From an uncultured Paracoccaceae bacterium (GTDB taxonomy: Bacteria > Pseudomonadota > Alphaproteobacteria > Rhodobacterales > Rhodobacteraceae): a stretch of 64,000 bases of DNA. Position numbers and translations under genes: made by a program. Positions 8,780-17,407 of this stretch are shown one piece after another (position 1 is the first letter of the stretch; the number at the start of each line of letters is the position of its first letter). The notes under the pieces were generated by a model. It had not been told where the DNA came from. It saw nothing but the letters and a program-made list of their open reading frames with translations, and did no database searches. The DNA is taken from contig CAKZRP010000017.1 of assembly GCA_937146765.1 (NCBI GenBank), positions 25,174 through 89,173 of the forward strand, in the 5' to 3' direction.

Positions 8780-9205
8780 TCAGGCCTGAGGTGCCTCGGC
8801 CGGCACCACGGCGGTGGCCTCGATCTCGATCATGGCGGCGTCCTCCATCAGGGCGGTGACCTGTACCACCGCCATCGCCGGGAAGTGGCGGCCGATGATC
8901 TCGCGGTAGTGCTGGCCAAAGGCGCGCAGGTTCTGCAGATAAGCCTGCTTGTCGGTGATGTACCATGTGAGGCGCACGAGATGCTCGGGGCCTGCGCCGC
9001 CTGCTTCCAGCACGGCAACGATATTGCGCAGGGTCTGGGCGAATTGGCCGACCATATCCTCATGCTCGAACTGCTGCTGGGCGTTCCAACCCACCAGCCC
9101 GCCGGTAAAGAGCATCTTGCCCTCGGCCAGAACACCATTGGCGTAGCCCTTCGCGGGCATCCAGCCATCGGGCTGCAGGAACATATGCGGGGAAATCGTG
9201 CTCAT
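8780..9205 (-). CDS. RidA family protein (reactive imine/enamine deaminase-like)
   Basis: 141 residues, typical of the RidA/YjgF/UK114 family. The central block has the family pattern (LFTGGLVGWNA near residue 35, LVRLTWYITD, and the C-terminal MIEIEATAVV strand). RidA members hydrolyse reactive enamines/imines; several occur in aromatic and amino-acid catabolic operons where unstable intermediates arise. The canonical RidA arginine is not obvious here, so this may be a subfamily with another activity. It lies 61 bases downstream of the monooxygenase fusion and probably shares its transcript. Confidence 0.85.
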   Translation of the reverse strand: MSTISPHMFLQPDGWMPAKGYANGVLAEGKMLFTGGLVGWNAQQQFEHEDMVGQFAQTLRNIVAVLEAGGAGPEHLVRLTWYITDKQAYLQNLRAFGQHYREIIGRHFPAMAVVQVTALMEDAAMIEIEATAVVPAEAPQA

Positions 9206-9266
9206 CTCGGGGTCCGTTCGTCGTCAAAAGGGGGGGGTCGCCTGAGGGTAGGCGCCGCCAATAGGG

Positions 9267-11549
9267 TCAGCTCATCGCGCGGGCGCGCTCGGCCAGGGTC
9301 AGGGCCTGACGGCGGCCACCTTCATAGGGCGCAGGCCAGGGCTGTTCGGAGTCGCCAAGCTCCACCGCCGCATGCAGCGTCCAATAGGGGTCGGCCAGAT
9401 GCGGGCGCGCCAGCAAGACCAGATCGGCCCGTCCCGCCATCAGGATGGAGTTCACATGGTCCGGCTCGTAGATATTGCCCGCCACCAGCGTCGGAATGTT
9501 CAGCTCCTGCTTCACCTGATCGGCAAAGGGCACCTGGAACATGCGGCCATAGACCGGCTGCTCGGCCTTGTCGGTCTGCCCGGAGGAGACGTTGATCGCA
9601 TCCGCGCCAGCCGCCTTGAAAGCGGCAGAGATTTTCACCGCCTCATCGGGAGTAACACCTGCGTCCCCCATCCAGTCATGCGCCGAGATCCGCACGGTCA
9701 TCGGCTTGTCCTCGGGCCAGGCGGCGCGCATGGCGTGAAACACCTCAAGCGGGAAGCGCAGGCGGTTTTCCAGGCTGCCGCCGTAGTCATCCTCGCGCTG
9801 GTTGGTCACCGGCGACAGGAAGGACGCGAGCAGGTAGCCGTGCGCCGCGTGCATCTCGATCATGTCGAACCCCGCAGCCTCCGCAGCGCTGACCGACGCG
9901 ACAAACTGATCGCGCACCGCGTCCATATCGGCGCGGTCCATCGCCTTGGGCACCACATTGCCTTCCATCAGCGGGATCGCCGACGCCGACAGTAGCGGCC
10001 AGTTCTGCCCCTCGGGCAGCGGCTGGTCGATGCCGTCCCAAGCCAACCGAGTAGAGCCTTTGCGGCCCGCGTGACCGATCTGGGCGCAGATCTTGGCCTT
10101 GGTCTCTTCATGCACAAATTGGGTGAGGCGCGACCAGGCCGATACGGTCTCGTCGTTCAGACAGGGACAACCGGGGGTGATCCGCCCCTCCATGCTGACG
10201 CAGAGCATCTCGGTGAACACCAGCCCGGCCCCACCTTTGGCACGCTCGGCGTAATGGACAAAATGCCAATCGGTCGGCTGGCCGTCCTTGGCCTTGTATT
10301 GCGCCATGGGCGAGACGACGACGCGGTTCTTGAGCTCCATCCCACGCAGCGCGAAGGGCGCGAACATCGGGCTGCGCCGCCCCTTGCCCCCGGCGCGGGT
10401 CTGGAACCATTCCTCGGCCGCGCCCAACCATTCGGGGTCGCGCAGGCGCAGGTTCTCGTGGCTGATCCGCTGCGAGCGGGTCAAAAGCGCGTAGTTGAAC
10501 TGCATCATGTCGAGGTCGAGGTAGCGCTCCACCTCCTCGAACCACTGGGTCGAGTTGCGCGCCGCCGAGGTCACCCGCAGCACCTGCAATTTGCGCTCGT
10601 CCTGATAGTCCTGCAGCGCTTGGTTCAGGGACTTGCCGGAGTTCAGCTCCTCCGCCAGCGCAATCGCGCTCTCCATGCCAAGCTTGCTGCCCGAGCCGAT
10701 CGAGAAATGCGCGGTGGCCGAGGCATCGCCGAGCAGGACCACATTGTCAAAGAACCAGTTTTCGCAGGTGACACGCGGAAAGCGGATCCAGGCGGAGCCG
10801 CGAATATGGTTCGAATTGGTCATCAGCGCATGGCCGCCGAGGTGGCGGGCAAAGATCTCTTCGCAGAGCTTGCGCGAGGCATCCTGGTCGAGCCTGTCGA
10901 ACCCAAAGGCCTCGTAAACCTCCGGCCCACATTCCACGATAAAGGTCGCGGTGTCCGCGTCGAACTGATAGGCATGCGCCCAGATCCAGCCGTGTTCGGT
11001 CTTCTCGAAGATAAACGTAAAGGCGTCGTCGAATTTCTGCTTGGTGCCGAGCCAGACAAAATGGTTGCGGCGCATGTCGATCTCGGGCTGGAACTTGTCC
11101 TGAAACTGCATCCGCGCGCGGGAGTTGAGGCCATCGGCGGCGACCAGCAGGTCATGCTCCGCCTTCAGCGCCTCGATGCGTTCAGGGGTGATTTCGGTTT
11201 CGAAGGCGAGGGTGACCCCCAACTGGCGGCAACGCTCTTGCAACAACAAGAGCATCTGTTTGCGCCCGATGCCACAGAACCCATGCCCGCCCGAGGTCAT
11301 CTCTTCCTCGCCGCGCACCACTTTCACATCGTCCCAATAGGCGAAGTGATCGCGGATCATTTTCTCGCTCACCGGGTCGTTCTGATCGAAGTTCGACATG
11401 GTCTCATCCGAGAGCACCACGCCCCAGCCAAAGGTGTCATCGGCGCGGTTGCGCTCAAACACGGTGATGTCATGCGCAGCGTCGCGCAGCTTCATCGAAA
11501 TCGCAAAATAGAGACCGGCGGGGCCACCGCCCAGAACAGCAATCTTCAT
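9267..11549 (-). CDS. Flavin monooxygenase/old-yellow-enzyme fusion, 2-aminobenzoyl-CoA monooxygenase/reductase type
   Basis: 760 residues, two enzymes in one chain. Residues 1-380 form a class A FAD monooxygenase (GGGPAG at 7-12, GDA at 274-276). From about residue 395 to the end is an NADH:flavin oxidoreductase of the old yellow enzyme family (VVSPMAQYKA near 411-420, then QIGHAGRKGS). This architecture is known from 2-aminobenzoyl-CoA (anthraniloyl-CoA) monooxygenase/reductase, which hydroxylates and then dearomatises the ring; annotation pipelines often call it bifunctional salicylyl-CoA 5-hydroxylase/oxidoreductase. No CoA ligase is visible in the window, so the activating enzyme must be elsewhere or beyond the left edge. 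First gene of its transcript, with an operator-like palindrome 50 bases upstream. Confidence 0.88.
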   Translation of the reverse strand: MKIAVLGGGPAGLYFAISMKLRDAAHDITVFERNRADDTFGWGVVLSDETMSNFDQNDPVSEKMIRDHFAYWDDVKVVRGEEEMTSGGHGFCGIGRKQMLLLLQERCRQLGVTLAFETEITPERIEALKAEHDLLVAADGLNSRARMQFQDKFQPEIDMRRNHFVWLGTKQKFDDAFTFIFEKTEHGWIWAHAYQFDADTATFIVECGPEVYEAFGFDRLDQDASRKLCEEIFARHLGGHALMTNSNHIRGSAWIRFPRVTCENWFFDNVVLLGDASATAHFSIGSGSKLGMESAIALAEELNSGKSLNQALQDYQDERKLQVLRVTSAARNSTQWFEEVERYLDLDMMQFNYALLTRSQRISHENLRLRDPEWLGAAEEWFQTRAGGKGRRSPMFAPFALRGMELKNRVVVSPMAQYKAKDGQPTDWHFVHYAERAKGGAGLVFTEMLCVSMEGRITPGCPCLNDETVSAWSRLTQFVHEETKAKICAQIGHAGRKGSTRLAWDGIDQPLPEGQNWPLLSASAIPLMEGNVVPKAMDRADMDAVRDQFVASVSAAEAAGFDMIEMHAAHGYLLASFLSPVTNQREDDYGGSLENRLRFPLEVFHAMRAAWPEDKPMTVRISAHDWMGDAGVTPDEAVKISAAFKAAGADAINVSSGQTDKAEQPVYGRMFQVPFADQVKQELNIPTLVAGNIYEPDHVNSILMAGRADLVLLARPHLADPYWTLHAAVELGDSEQPWPAPYEGGRRQALTLAERARAMS

Positions 11550-11598
11550 GACAGTCGGGTCCTCTGTTGGAGCAGGATCAGAATACGTCAGGAGAAAT

Positions 11599-11618
11599 AT
11601 ACTTCAAGCTTAAAATAT
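11599..11618 (-). promoter_or_regulatory. Candidate MarR operator upstream of the monooxygenase fusion
   Basis: ATACTTCAAGCTTAAAATAT is a 20-base palindrome if pyrimidine/purine swaps are allowed (ATAYTTYAAGCTTRAARTAT). It ends 50 bases before the fusion gene ATG. On the minus strand it contains TTGAAG, 16 bases before TATTCT, a plausible promoter that a bound repressor would block. Confidence 0.55.
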
Positions 11619-11787
11619 CAAGGTGTGAAAAACTTTCCCGGCAGAGTCCGGCTTTTGCGCGAAGGGCGAGCTATATCAGCCGCTTACCGCCGTGCGCGCT
11701 GGGGAGATTTTGGGCAAAGGCAGCGATTGCCAATTGCGCGGGCCTGACGAATACTGCCGCGCGGTACGGCAAGGGGTCTCGGCGAGC

Positions 11788-12792
11788 ATGGACTATCTCA
11801 ATATCTCGGACCTCACCGGGCCGGAGTGGCGGTTTCTCGAACCCTATTGTGACGATCCCGCCCTCACCTGGCAGGTGTTCAGTGGTCGCCCTTCCAATGG
11901 GGTCGAGCGTCTGGTCACCCGACCCGCGCTTGGGCGCTACCGGGCTTGCCTCGCGGCGGTCTGGGCCGCGCGGCGGCGGCGGGATGCGGTTCTGGTCTCT
12001 CATCTGCCCAATGTCAGCCTGGCCACTGCGGCACTGGCGCGGCGTCTTGCCCCTGCTGCGCCCCATGTGGCCTTTGCCTTCAACTACACCCGAGTGCCGA
12101 CGGGGCGGCGTCTGGCGCTCTCGCGGGATTGTTTCCGCGAGATCCGGGAGTTCGTGGTCTTCTCCCGCCATGAAATCGCGCTTTATGCCGATCTGTTTGG
12201 TCTTCCGCGCGACCGCTTCCACTACCTCCCCTGGGCGATGGAGGTGCCCGAGGTGGCGGCGGGGGCTGCGCTGCCCTTTCGGGAGCCTTACTTCAGCGCC
12301 ATCGGTGGCGAGGGGCGCGACTATGCGGTGCTCGGAGAAGCGATGCGGCAGCTGCCAGAGGCGCGGCTGGCCATTGTGGCGCGCCCGGCCAGCATTGCGG
12401 GCATCGCCTTTCCCGACAATGTGCGCGTCTTCACCAACCTGCCCACCCCTTTGACTTGGGCGATTGCCAAGGGCTCGCTCGGCATGGCGGTGCCGCTTCT
12501 GTCAGATCGGACCCCCAATGGTCATGTGACGCTGGTGGGGGCGCAACTGCTCGGGATCCCGCTGGTGGTGACCGAGTCCGCAGGGGTTGCCGATTATGTC
12601 GACGGGCAAACGGTGGCTCTGGTGCCTGCAGGCGAGGCGGAGGCCATGGCGCAGGCGCTCTCGCGGCTCGGGGCGGATGCCGAGGCGGCCCGGACTCGCG
12701 CCGCGCGCGCCGCAATCAGGGCGCGAGATCAAAGCGACCTCAGCCACTGGGTTGCCTATTTTCGCGATCTTGACCGGCGCCTCTCCGTCTGA
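11788..12792 (+). CDS. Glycosyltransferase-like protein (GT-B fold, GT4-like)
   Basis: 334 residues from the ATG at 11788, preceded by AAGGGG; an upstream in-frame start at 11692 is possible but has no ribosome site. The C-terminal half has the GT-B donor-site pattern: a strand-loop ending in HVTLVGAQLLGIPLVVTESA, then GVADYVDGQTVALVPAGEAE, resembling the nucleotide-sugar pocket of family 4 transferases. No signal peptide or membrane segment. It stands alone between the island and ectR, convergent with ectR (18-base gap). Acceptor and sugar unknown; a remote non-catalytic homologue is possible. Confidence 0.65.
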   Translation: MDYLNISDLTGPEWRFLEPYCDDPALTWQVFSGRPSNGVERLVTRPALGRYRACLAAVWAARRRRDAVLVSHLPNVSLATAALARRLAPAAPHVAFAFNYTRVPTGRRLALSRDCFREIREFVVFSRHEIALYADLFGLPRDRFHYLPWAMEVPEVAAGAALPFREPYFSAIGGEGRDYAVLGEAMRQLPEARLAIVARPASIAGIAFPDNVRVFTNLPTPLTWAIAKGSLGMAVPLLSDRTPNGHVTLVGAQLLGIPLVVTESAGVADYVDGQTVALVPAGEAEAMAQALSRLGADAEAARTRAARAAIRARDQSDLSHWVAYFRDLDRRLSV

Positions 12793-12810
12793 GCGGCCTG
12801 CGCGCGGCTG

Positions 12811-13323
12811 TCAGTCGAAGTGCTGACCGTCGCGGATCTCTCCCGTGGTCAGCACGGGCGAGGCGTCGATGTCGTCGGCATCCAGCATCTCGGCCACCCG
12901 CTCCAGCGAGGCGAGGAGCTGGGCCTGTTCCCAATCCTTCAGCTGTTCGAACGCGCGCACATAGCGTTGCTGCAGGGCGTCCGGGGCTGCCTTTACCGCC
13001 TCCTGCCCGGCGGGTGTCAGGACCACATTGGTCTGCCGCCGGTCACTTTCTGAGCGCATCCGGGTTGCCATCTCACGACTGACGACCCTGTCCACCAGTG
13101 CAGTGACGGTGGCCTGCGCCACCCCCATGGTCTGCGCAAGGACCTTGGGGGTCGTGCTGCCGCCCTGCGCCGCAAGGATCTGCAGGACCCGCAGTTGTGC
13201 CGGCGTCAGGCCCGAGGCTATCGCCAGGTTGCGGGAGTAGAGTTCTGTGGCCCGCAGGATCCGGCGCAGCGCAATCAGGCTCTCGTCGGTTCGGTCGCGG
13301 GGGGGATCGGTCGGATCTGTCAT
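12811..13323 (-). CDS. ectR: MarR family regulator of ectoine genes (EctR-like)
   Basis: 170 residues from the ATG at 13323; a TTG two codons upstream is the alternative. The MarR winged helix is clear: LTPAQLRVLQILAAQ, STTPKVLAQTMGVAQATVTA and the wing RMRSESDRRQTNVVLT. Divergent transcription from ectABC-ask with 226 bases between start codons is the usual position of ectR, which represses the ect operon at low salt in characterised halophiles. No Shine-Dalgarno sequence is evident, suggesting low expression. The gene name rests on context and family, not on any EctR-specific residue. Confidence 0.8.
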   Translation of the reverse strand: MTDPTDPPRDRTDESLIALRRILRATELYSRNLAIASGLTPAQLRVLQILAAQGGSTTPKVLAQTMGVAQATVTALVDRVVSREMATRMRSESDRRQTNVVLTPAGQEAVKAAPDALQQRYVRAFEQLKDWEQAQLLASLERVAEMLDADDIDASPVLTTGEIRDGQHFD

Positions 13324-13413
13324 CTGCAAGAAATGCCATGTCGCGCCACATCCTTCAATGCCCTAAGTATTTCGAAGGTGCTTGGCGAGGGTGAACGGAA
13401 TTTCAAAGATCAT

Positions 13414-13432
13414 ACTTAGCTGTTCGAACAAA
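13414..13432 (+). promoter_or_regulatory. Upstream copy of a 19-base direct repeat in the ectR-ectA region
   Basis: ACTTAGCTGTTCGAACAAA shares 15 of 19 bases with the copy at 13513-13531 and contains the 8-base palindrome GTTCGAAC. The spacing of 99 bases and location between ectR and ectA suggest binding sites for EctR or an osmotic regulator. Confidence 0.4.
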
Positions 13433-13437
13433 TTAAT

Positions 13438-13450
13438 ACGCTTAAAGCGT
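13438..13450. promoter_or_regulatory. 13-base palindrome in the ectA promoter region
   Basis: ACGCTT-A-AAGCGT, perfect six-base arms, six bases after the upstream direct repeat. Probably part of the same regulatory cluster. Confidence 0.3.
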
Positions 13451-13512
13451 TATATTTGTTCCAGGAAAAAGAAAAATTCTTCGTCTTGTTGAAGTTTTAA
13501 ACCTCTGCCATT

Positions 13513-13531
13513 ATTTAGCTATACGAACGAA
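13513..13531 (+). promoter_or_regulatory. Downstream copy of the direct repeat, next to the ectA ribosome site
   Basis: ATTTAGCTATACGAACGAA ends three bases before TTGGAGA, the ectA Shine-Dalgarno sequence. Bound protein here would block transcription start or translation. The TATTTAG...ATA element resembles the pseudopalindrome reported for methanotroph EctR1, recalled from memory and not checked. Confidence 0.42.
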
Positions 13532-13549
13532 ACTTGGAGACGGTGAGCG

Positions 13550-14101
13550 ATGCCCAAAGACATCTTGCAGACTGAGACCACGCAACCCCGAACGCGGCTG
13601 CCCCGCCTGCGCAAACCAAAGGCGACGGACGGGGCCGCAATCTGGGAGCTGGTCAGAGCCTGCGCGCCGCTCGACCGCAACTCCATGTATGCCAATCTGA
13701 TTCAGGCGGATCACTTCCGCGACACCTGCGTGGTGGCGGAGCTGGATGGCGAAATCGTCGGCTGGATCTCCGGCCATATGATCCCGGGCGAAGAGGCTTT
13801 CTTTGTCTGGCAGGTCGCCGTGGGCGAGTCCGCCCGTGGCATGGGCCTTGGCAAGGCGATGCTGAAGCATCTGATTGCCCGCGAGGGCATCCGTGAGGCC
13901 GAGGTGATGAAAACCACCATCACCCGCGACAATGCCGCCAGCTGGGGGCTGTTCCGCAGCTTTGCCCGCGACATCGGCGGTGACCTCAGCGATGCGCCGC
14001 ATTTCGAGAAGGAGGCCCATTTCGATGGGCAACACGACACCGAACATATGGTGTCGATCACCCTCGACGGTGACGCGAAACTGCTCAAGCGCGCGGCCTG
14101 A
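13550..14101 (+). CDS. ectA: L-2,4-diaminobutyrate acetyltransferase
   Basis: 183 residues, GNAT fold. The acetyl-CoA binding motif appears as VAVGESARGMGLGKAML (R/Q..G.G type), preceded by AELDGEIVGWISGH and followed by TTITRDNAASWGLF, the pattern of EctA proteins. It transfers acetyl from acetyl-CoA to the gamma-amino group of diaminobutyrate, the second dedicated ectoine step. Shine-Dalgarno GGAGA lies upstream of the ATG. First gene of ectABC-ask, 48 bases before ectB; expected to be induced by salt through the upstream repeats. Confidence 0.96.
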   Translation: MPKDILQTETTQPRTRLPRLRKPKATDGAAIWELVRACAPLDRNSMYANLIQADHFRDTCVVAELDGEIVGWISGHMIPGEEAFFVWQVAVGESARGMGLGKAMLKHLIAREGIREAEVMKTTITRDNAASWGLFRSFARDIGGDLSDAPHFEKEAHFDGQHDTEHMVSITLDGDAKLLKRAA

Positions 14102-14149
14102 CCCTCCGCCTCACATCTCCCATATTTCTATTCCGAAAGGACTTCTCCC

Positions 14150-15448
14150 ATGCCCAAAGACATGGCACCCAATTCTGCAACCGCTGCCTCCATCTACAAA
14201 ACCCGCGAAAGCAACGCGCGTTCCTATTGCCGCTCCTTCACCGCCTCCTTTGACACCGCCAAAGGGTCGGAGCTGTTTACCGAGGATGGCACCCGCTACA
14301 TCGACTTTCTCGCGGGCTGTTCCTCGCTGAACTACGGCCACAATGACCCGGATATGAAGGACGCGCTGGTGGCGCATATCCTCAAGGACGGCATCACCCA
14401 TGGTCTCGATTTCCACACCGAAGCCAAGGAAGCCTTCCTCAGCACCTTCACCGACCTGATCCTGAAGCCGCGCGGCATGGACCATAAGGTGATGTTCACC
14501 GGCCCGACGGGGGCCAACGCCGTTGAGGCGGCGATGAAAATTGCCCGCAAGGTGACCGGGCGGACCAATATCATCTCCTTCACCAATGGCTTTCACGGCG
14601 TGACCATGGGCGCCCTCGCAGCGACCGGCAACGGTTATCACCGCGGCGGCGCAGGCATGGACAAATCCGGCGTCACCCGGATGCCCTACGATGGCTATGT
14701 CGAAGGCATGGACAGCGCTGCGCTGCTGGAAAAGATGCTGAGCGACCCCTCCGGCGGCATCGACGCCCCGGCGGCGATCATGCTCGAAGTGGTGCAGGGC
14801 GAGGGCGGCCTCAACGCGGCCTCCGCCGAGTTCGTCAAAAAGCTGGAGCAGATCGCCCACGACCATGGCGCGCTGCTGATCATCGACGACATTCAGGCCG
14901 GCTGCGGCCGCACCGGCACCTTCTTCTCGTTCGAGGAGATGGGCGTGAAGCCTGATGTGGTCACCATGGCGAAATCGCTGTCGGGCTTTGGCCTGCCGAT
15001 GGCCTTGGTTCTGGTGCGTCCGCAGCATGATGTCTTTGGCCCTGCGGAGCACAATGGCACCTTCCGCGGCAACACCCATGCCTTTGTCACCGCCCGCGTC
15101 GCGATTGAGAAATTCTGGGCCGATGACGCGTTCCAGACCGAACTGGTGCGCAAGGCGGCTCTGGTGACACATGGTCTGCAAGAGTTGGCCGATCTGGTGC
15201 CCGGCGCCACCCTTAAGGGTCGTGGCCTGATGCAGGGGGTCGATGTGGGCTCGGGCGCGCTGGCGTCTGAGATTTGCGCCCGCGCTTACGAGCTGGGTCT
15301 GGTGGTCGAGACCTCCGGCCCCAATGACGAGGTGGTCAAGATCCTCGCGCCGCTCACCACGCCCGAGGCTGTCTTTGTCGAAGGCTTTGCCATCCTGACC
15401 GCCGCCACCCGCGATATCGTTGGCCGCGCCCAGCTGGCCGCACAATAA
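14150..15448 (+). CDS. ectB: L-2,4-diaminobutyrate:2-oxoglutarate aminotransferase
   Basis: 432 residues, class III PLP aminotransferase. The PLP lysine is K275 in [11 protein letters not shown], after the [13 protein letters not shown] motif (about 244-256). It converts aspartate-4-semialdehyde and glutamate to diaminobutyrate, entering the ectoine pathway. Like ectA the protein begins MPKD, a curious shared start that may reflect initiation-region selection. 23 bases before ectC. Identification is firm from order and motifs. Confidence 0.96.
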   Translation: MPKDMAPNSATAASIYKTRESNARSYCRSFTASFDTAKGSELFTEDGTRYIDFLAGCSSLNYGHNDPDMKDALVAHILKDGITHGLDFHTEAKEAFLSTFTDLILKPRGMDHKVMFTGPTGANAVEAAMKIARKVTGRTNIISFTNGFHGVTMGALAATGNGYHRGGAGMDKSGVTRMPYDGYVEGMDSAALLEKMLSDPSGGIDAPAAIMLEVVQGEGGLNAASAEFVKKLEQIAHDHGALLIIDDIQAGCGRTGTFFSFEEMGVKPDVVTMAKSLSGFGLPMALVLVRPQHDVFGPAEHNGTFRGNTHAFVTARVAIEKFWADDAFQTELVRKAALVTHGLQELADLVPGATLKGRGLMQGVDVGSGALASEICARAYELGLVVETSGPNDEVVKILAPLTTPEAVFVEGFAILTAATRDIVGRAQLAAQ

Positions 15449-15471
15449 TCCAAGACGACGGAGATAAGACC

Positions 15472-15864
15472 ATGATTGTACGTGATTTCAACAAGCTGCA
15501 AGATACCGACCGCTCTGTCTCGGATGCGGAATGGACCTCGACCCGGATGCTTTTGGCGGATGACCAGATGGGGTTTTCCTTCCACATCACTGTGCTGAAG
15601 GCGGGCTCGGAGCATACCTTCCACTACAAGCACCATTTCGAGAGCGTCTACTGTATGGCCGGCAAGGGCTCGATCACCGATCTGGCGACGGGCGAGACGC
15701 ATGAGATCAAGCCGGGTGTGATGTATGCGCTGAACCTGCACGACAAACACACCCTGCGCGCCGAGGAAGAGCTGCATATGGCCTGCTGTTTCAACCCGCC
15801 CGTCACCGGCACCGAGGTCCACCGCGAGGATGGCTCCTACGCGCCGGCAGAGAAGGCGGCCTGA
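15472..15864 (+). CDS. ectC: L-ectoine synthase
   Basis: 130 residues, single-domain cupin. The two cupin motifs are [16 protein letters not shown] (about 45-61) and [16 protein letters not shown] (about 83-98), which line the active site closing N-gamma-acetyl-diaminobutyrate into the ectoine ring by loss of water. Preceded by GGAGA. The ask start lies 13 bases after its stop. No ectD (ectoine hydroxylase) follows, so this locus alone makes ectoine, not hydroxyectoine. Confidence 0.96.
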   Translation: MIVRDFNKLQDTDRSVSDAEWTSTRMLLADDQMGFSFHITVLKAGSEHTFHYKHHFESVYCMAGKGSITDLATGETHEIKPGVMYALNLHDKHTLRAEEELHMACCFNPPVTGTEVHREDGSYAPAEKAA

Positions 15865-15877
15865 GGGGGGCGCTGAC

Positions 15878-17314
15878 ATGACCCATACGGTTGAGAAAAT
15901 CGGCGGCACCTCGATGTCGCGCGTCAATGAGCTGGTGGAGACGCTGTTTATCGGCGCCCGCAAGGGCGATGACCTTTATGGTCGCGTTTTTGTGGTCTCT
16001 GCCTTCGGTGGCATCACCAACCTCTTGCTCGAGCACAAGAAAACTGGCGAGGCAGGCGTCTATGCCCGCTTTGCCGATGCCGACACCGATCACGGCTGGC
16101 ACGATGCCCTGAGCCGCGTGGCCGAGGAAATGCGCGTTGCCCATCGCGCCGTGCTGTCCCATGCCGGCGATCTGGCGCAGGCGGATGCCTTTGTCGCCGA
16201 CCGCATCGAGGGCGCGCGCAATTGCCTGATCGACCTGCAGCGTCTCTGCAGCTACGGCCATTTCCGGCTGGCCGAACACATGCTGCAAATCCGCGAGCTG
16301 CTCTCTGGCCTGGGCGAGGCGCATTCCGCCTATGTCACCACGCTTTTGTTGCAGCGCGCCGGGGTGAACGCGCGGTTTGTCGACCTCTCCGGCTGGCGCG
16401 ACGAGGGGGATGTGACCCTGGAGACCCGCATCAGCCAGGCACTCGAAGGGGTGGATCCGGCCACGGAAATGCCCATCGTCACCGGCTATGCGCAATGCGC
16501 CGAAGGGCTGATGCGCGAGTTTGACCGGGGCTATTCCGAGGTGACCTTCTCCTGCCTTGCGGCCCTGACCCAGGCAAGCGAGGCGATCATCCACAAGGAA
16601 TTTCACCTCTCCTCTGCCGACCCGAAACTGGTCGGCGCAGGTGTCGCGCAAAAGCTCGGTCATACCAATTATGACGTGGCCGACCAGATGTCGAACATGG
16701 GGATGGAGGCGATCCACCCCAAGGCCGCCAAGACCCTGCGACAGGCGGATATTCCCCTGCGCGTCACCAATGCCTTTGAGCCCGAGGACCCTGGCACCCT
16801 GATCGACGACAAACCCGCCGAGCGTCCGGCGGTGGAGATGGTGACCGGCCTTGATATCATCGCGCTGGAGGTCTTTGAGCAGGATATGGTCGGCGTCAAA
16901 GGCTATGATGCGGCGATCCTTGAGGTGCTGACCCGCCATAAGGTGCGCATCGTCTCCAAGACCTCGAACGCCAATACGATCACGCATTACCTCGACACCT
17001 CGCTCACGGTGATGAAGCGGGTGGAGGCGGATCTGGCGAAACGCTATCCTAACGCCGAAATCTCGGCGCGGCTCCTGTCGATGGCCTCCGCCATCGGTCG
17101 CGACCTCAAGGGGCTGTCCGTGCTGACACGCGGCCTGCAAGCGATCGCCGAGGTAGGGCTGGCCAGCGTGGGAGCCTCGCAGGGGCCGCGCAATGTGGAC
17201 GTTCAGTTCATCGTCGAACGGGAGGATCTGAAGCCCGTGATCACGGCTCTGCACGGGGCATTGATCGAACAGAAGGATCTCGTGACGAAAGAGCCGGTCA
17301 AGGCCGCCGCGTGA
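15878..17314 (+). CDS. ask: Ectoine-specific aspartate kinase
   Basis: 478 residues from the ATG at 15878. Aspartokinase N-terminus VEKIGGTSMSR with the catalytic lysine, a long kinase domain, and a C-terminal ACT region (VKGYDAAILEVLTRHKVRIV, then VDVQFIVEREDL). It is divergent from biosynthetic LysC/ThrA types and sits at the end of ectABC, as Ask_Ect does; that isoenzyme is less feedback-inhibited and feeds aspartyl phosphate into ectoine synthesis under osmotic stress. A strong terminator follows 38 bases after the stop, marking the operon end. Confidence 0.93.
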   Translation: MTHTVEKIGGTSMSRVNELVETLFIGARKGDDLYGRVFVVSAFGGITNLLLEHKKTGEAGVYARFADADTDHGWHDALSRVAEEMRVAHRAVLSHAGDLAQADAFVADRIEGARNCLIDLQRLCSYGHFRLAEHMLQIRELLSGLGEAHSAYVTTLLLQRAGVNARFVDLSGWRDEGDVTLETRISQALEGVDPATEMPIVTGYAQCAEGLMREFDRGYSEVTFSCLAALTQASEAIIHKEFHLSSADPKLVGAGVAQKLGHTNYDVADQMSNMGMEAIHPKAAKTLRQADIPLRVTNAFEPEDPGTLIDDKPAERPAVEMVTGLDIIALEVFEQDMVGVKGYDAAILEVLTRHKVRIVSKTSNANTITHYLDTSLTVMKRVEADLAKRYPNAEISARLLSMASAIGRDLKGLSVLTRGLQAIAEVGLASVGASQGPRNVDVQFIVEREDLKPVITALHGALIEQKDLVTKEPVKAAA

Positions 17315-17351
17315 TCCTGCAAGCCGTTGTCTGACAGGGACGATGCAACGA

Positions 17352-17378
17352 GGGGCGCTCCTGTGGAGCGCCCCTTTT
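17352..17378 (+). terminator. Rho-independent terminator of ectABC-ask
   Basis: Perfect 10-base stem (GGGGCGCTCC with GGAGCGCCCC), TGT loop, then TTTT. It lies between ask and the convergent anti-sigma gene. Confidence 0.85.
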
Positions 17379-17407
17379 CCTGCCGCCCGATCGGCCGTGC
17401 CACACCG

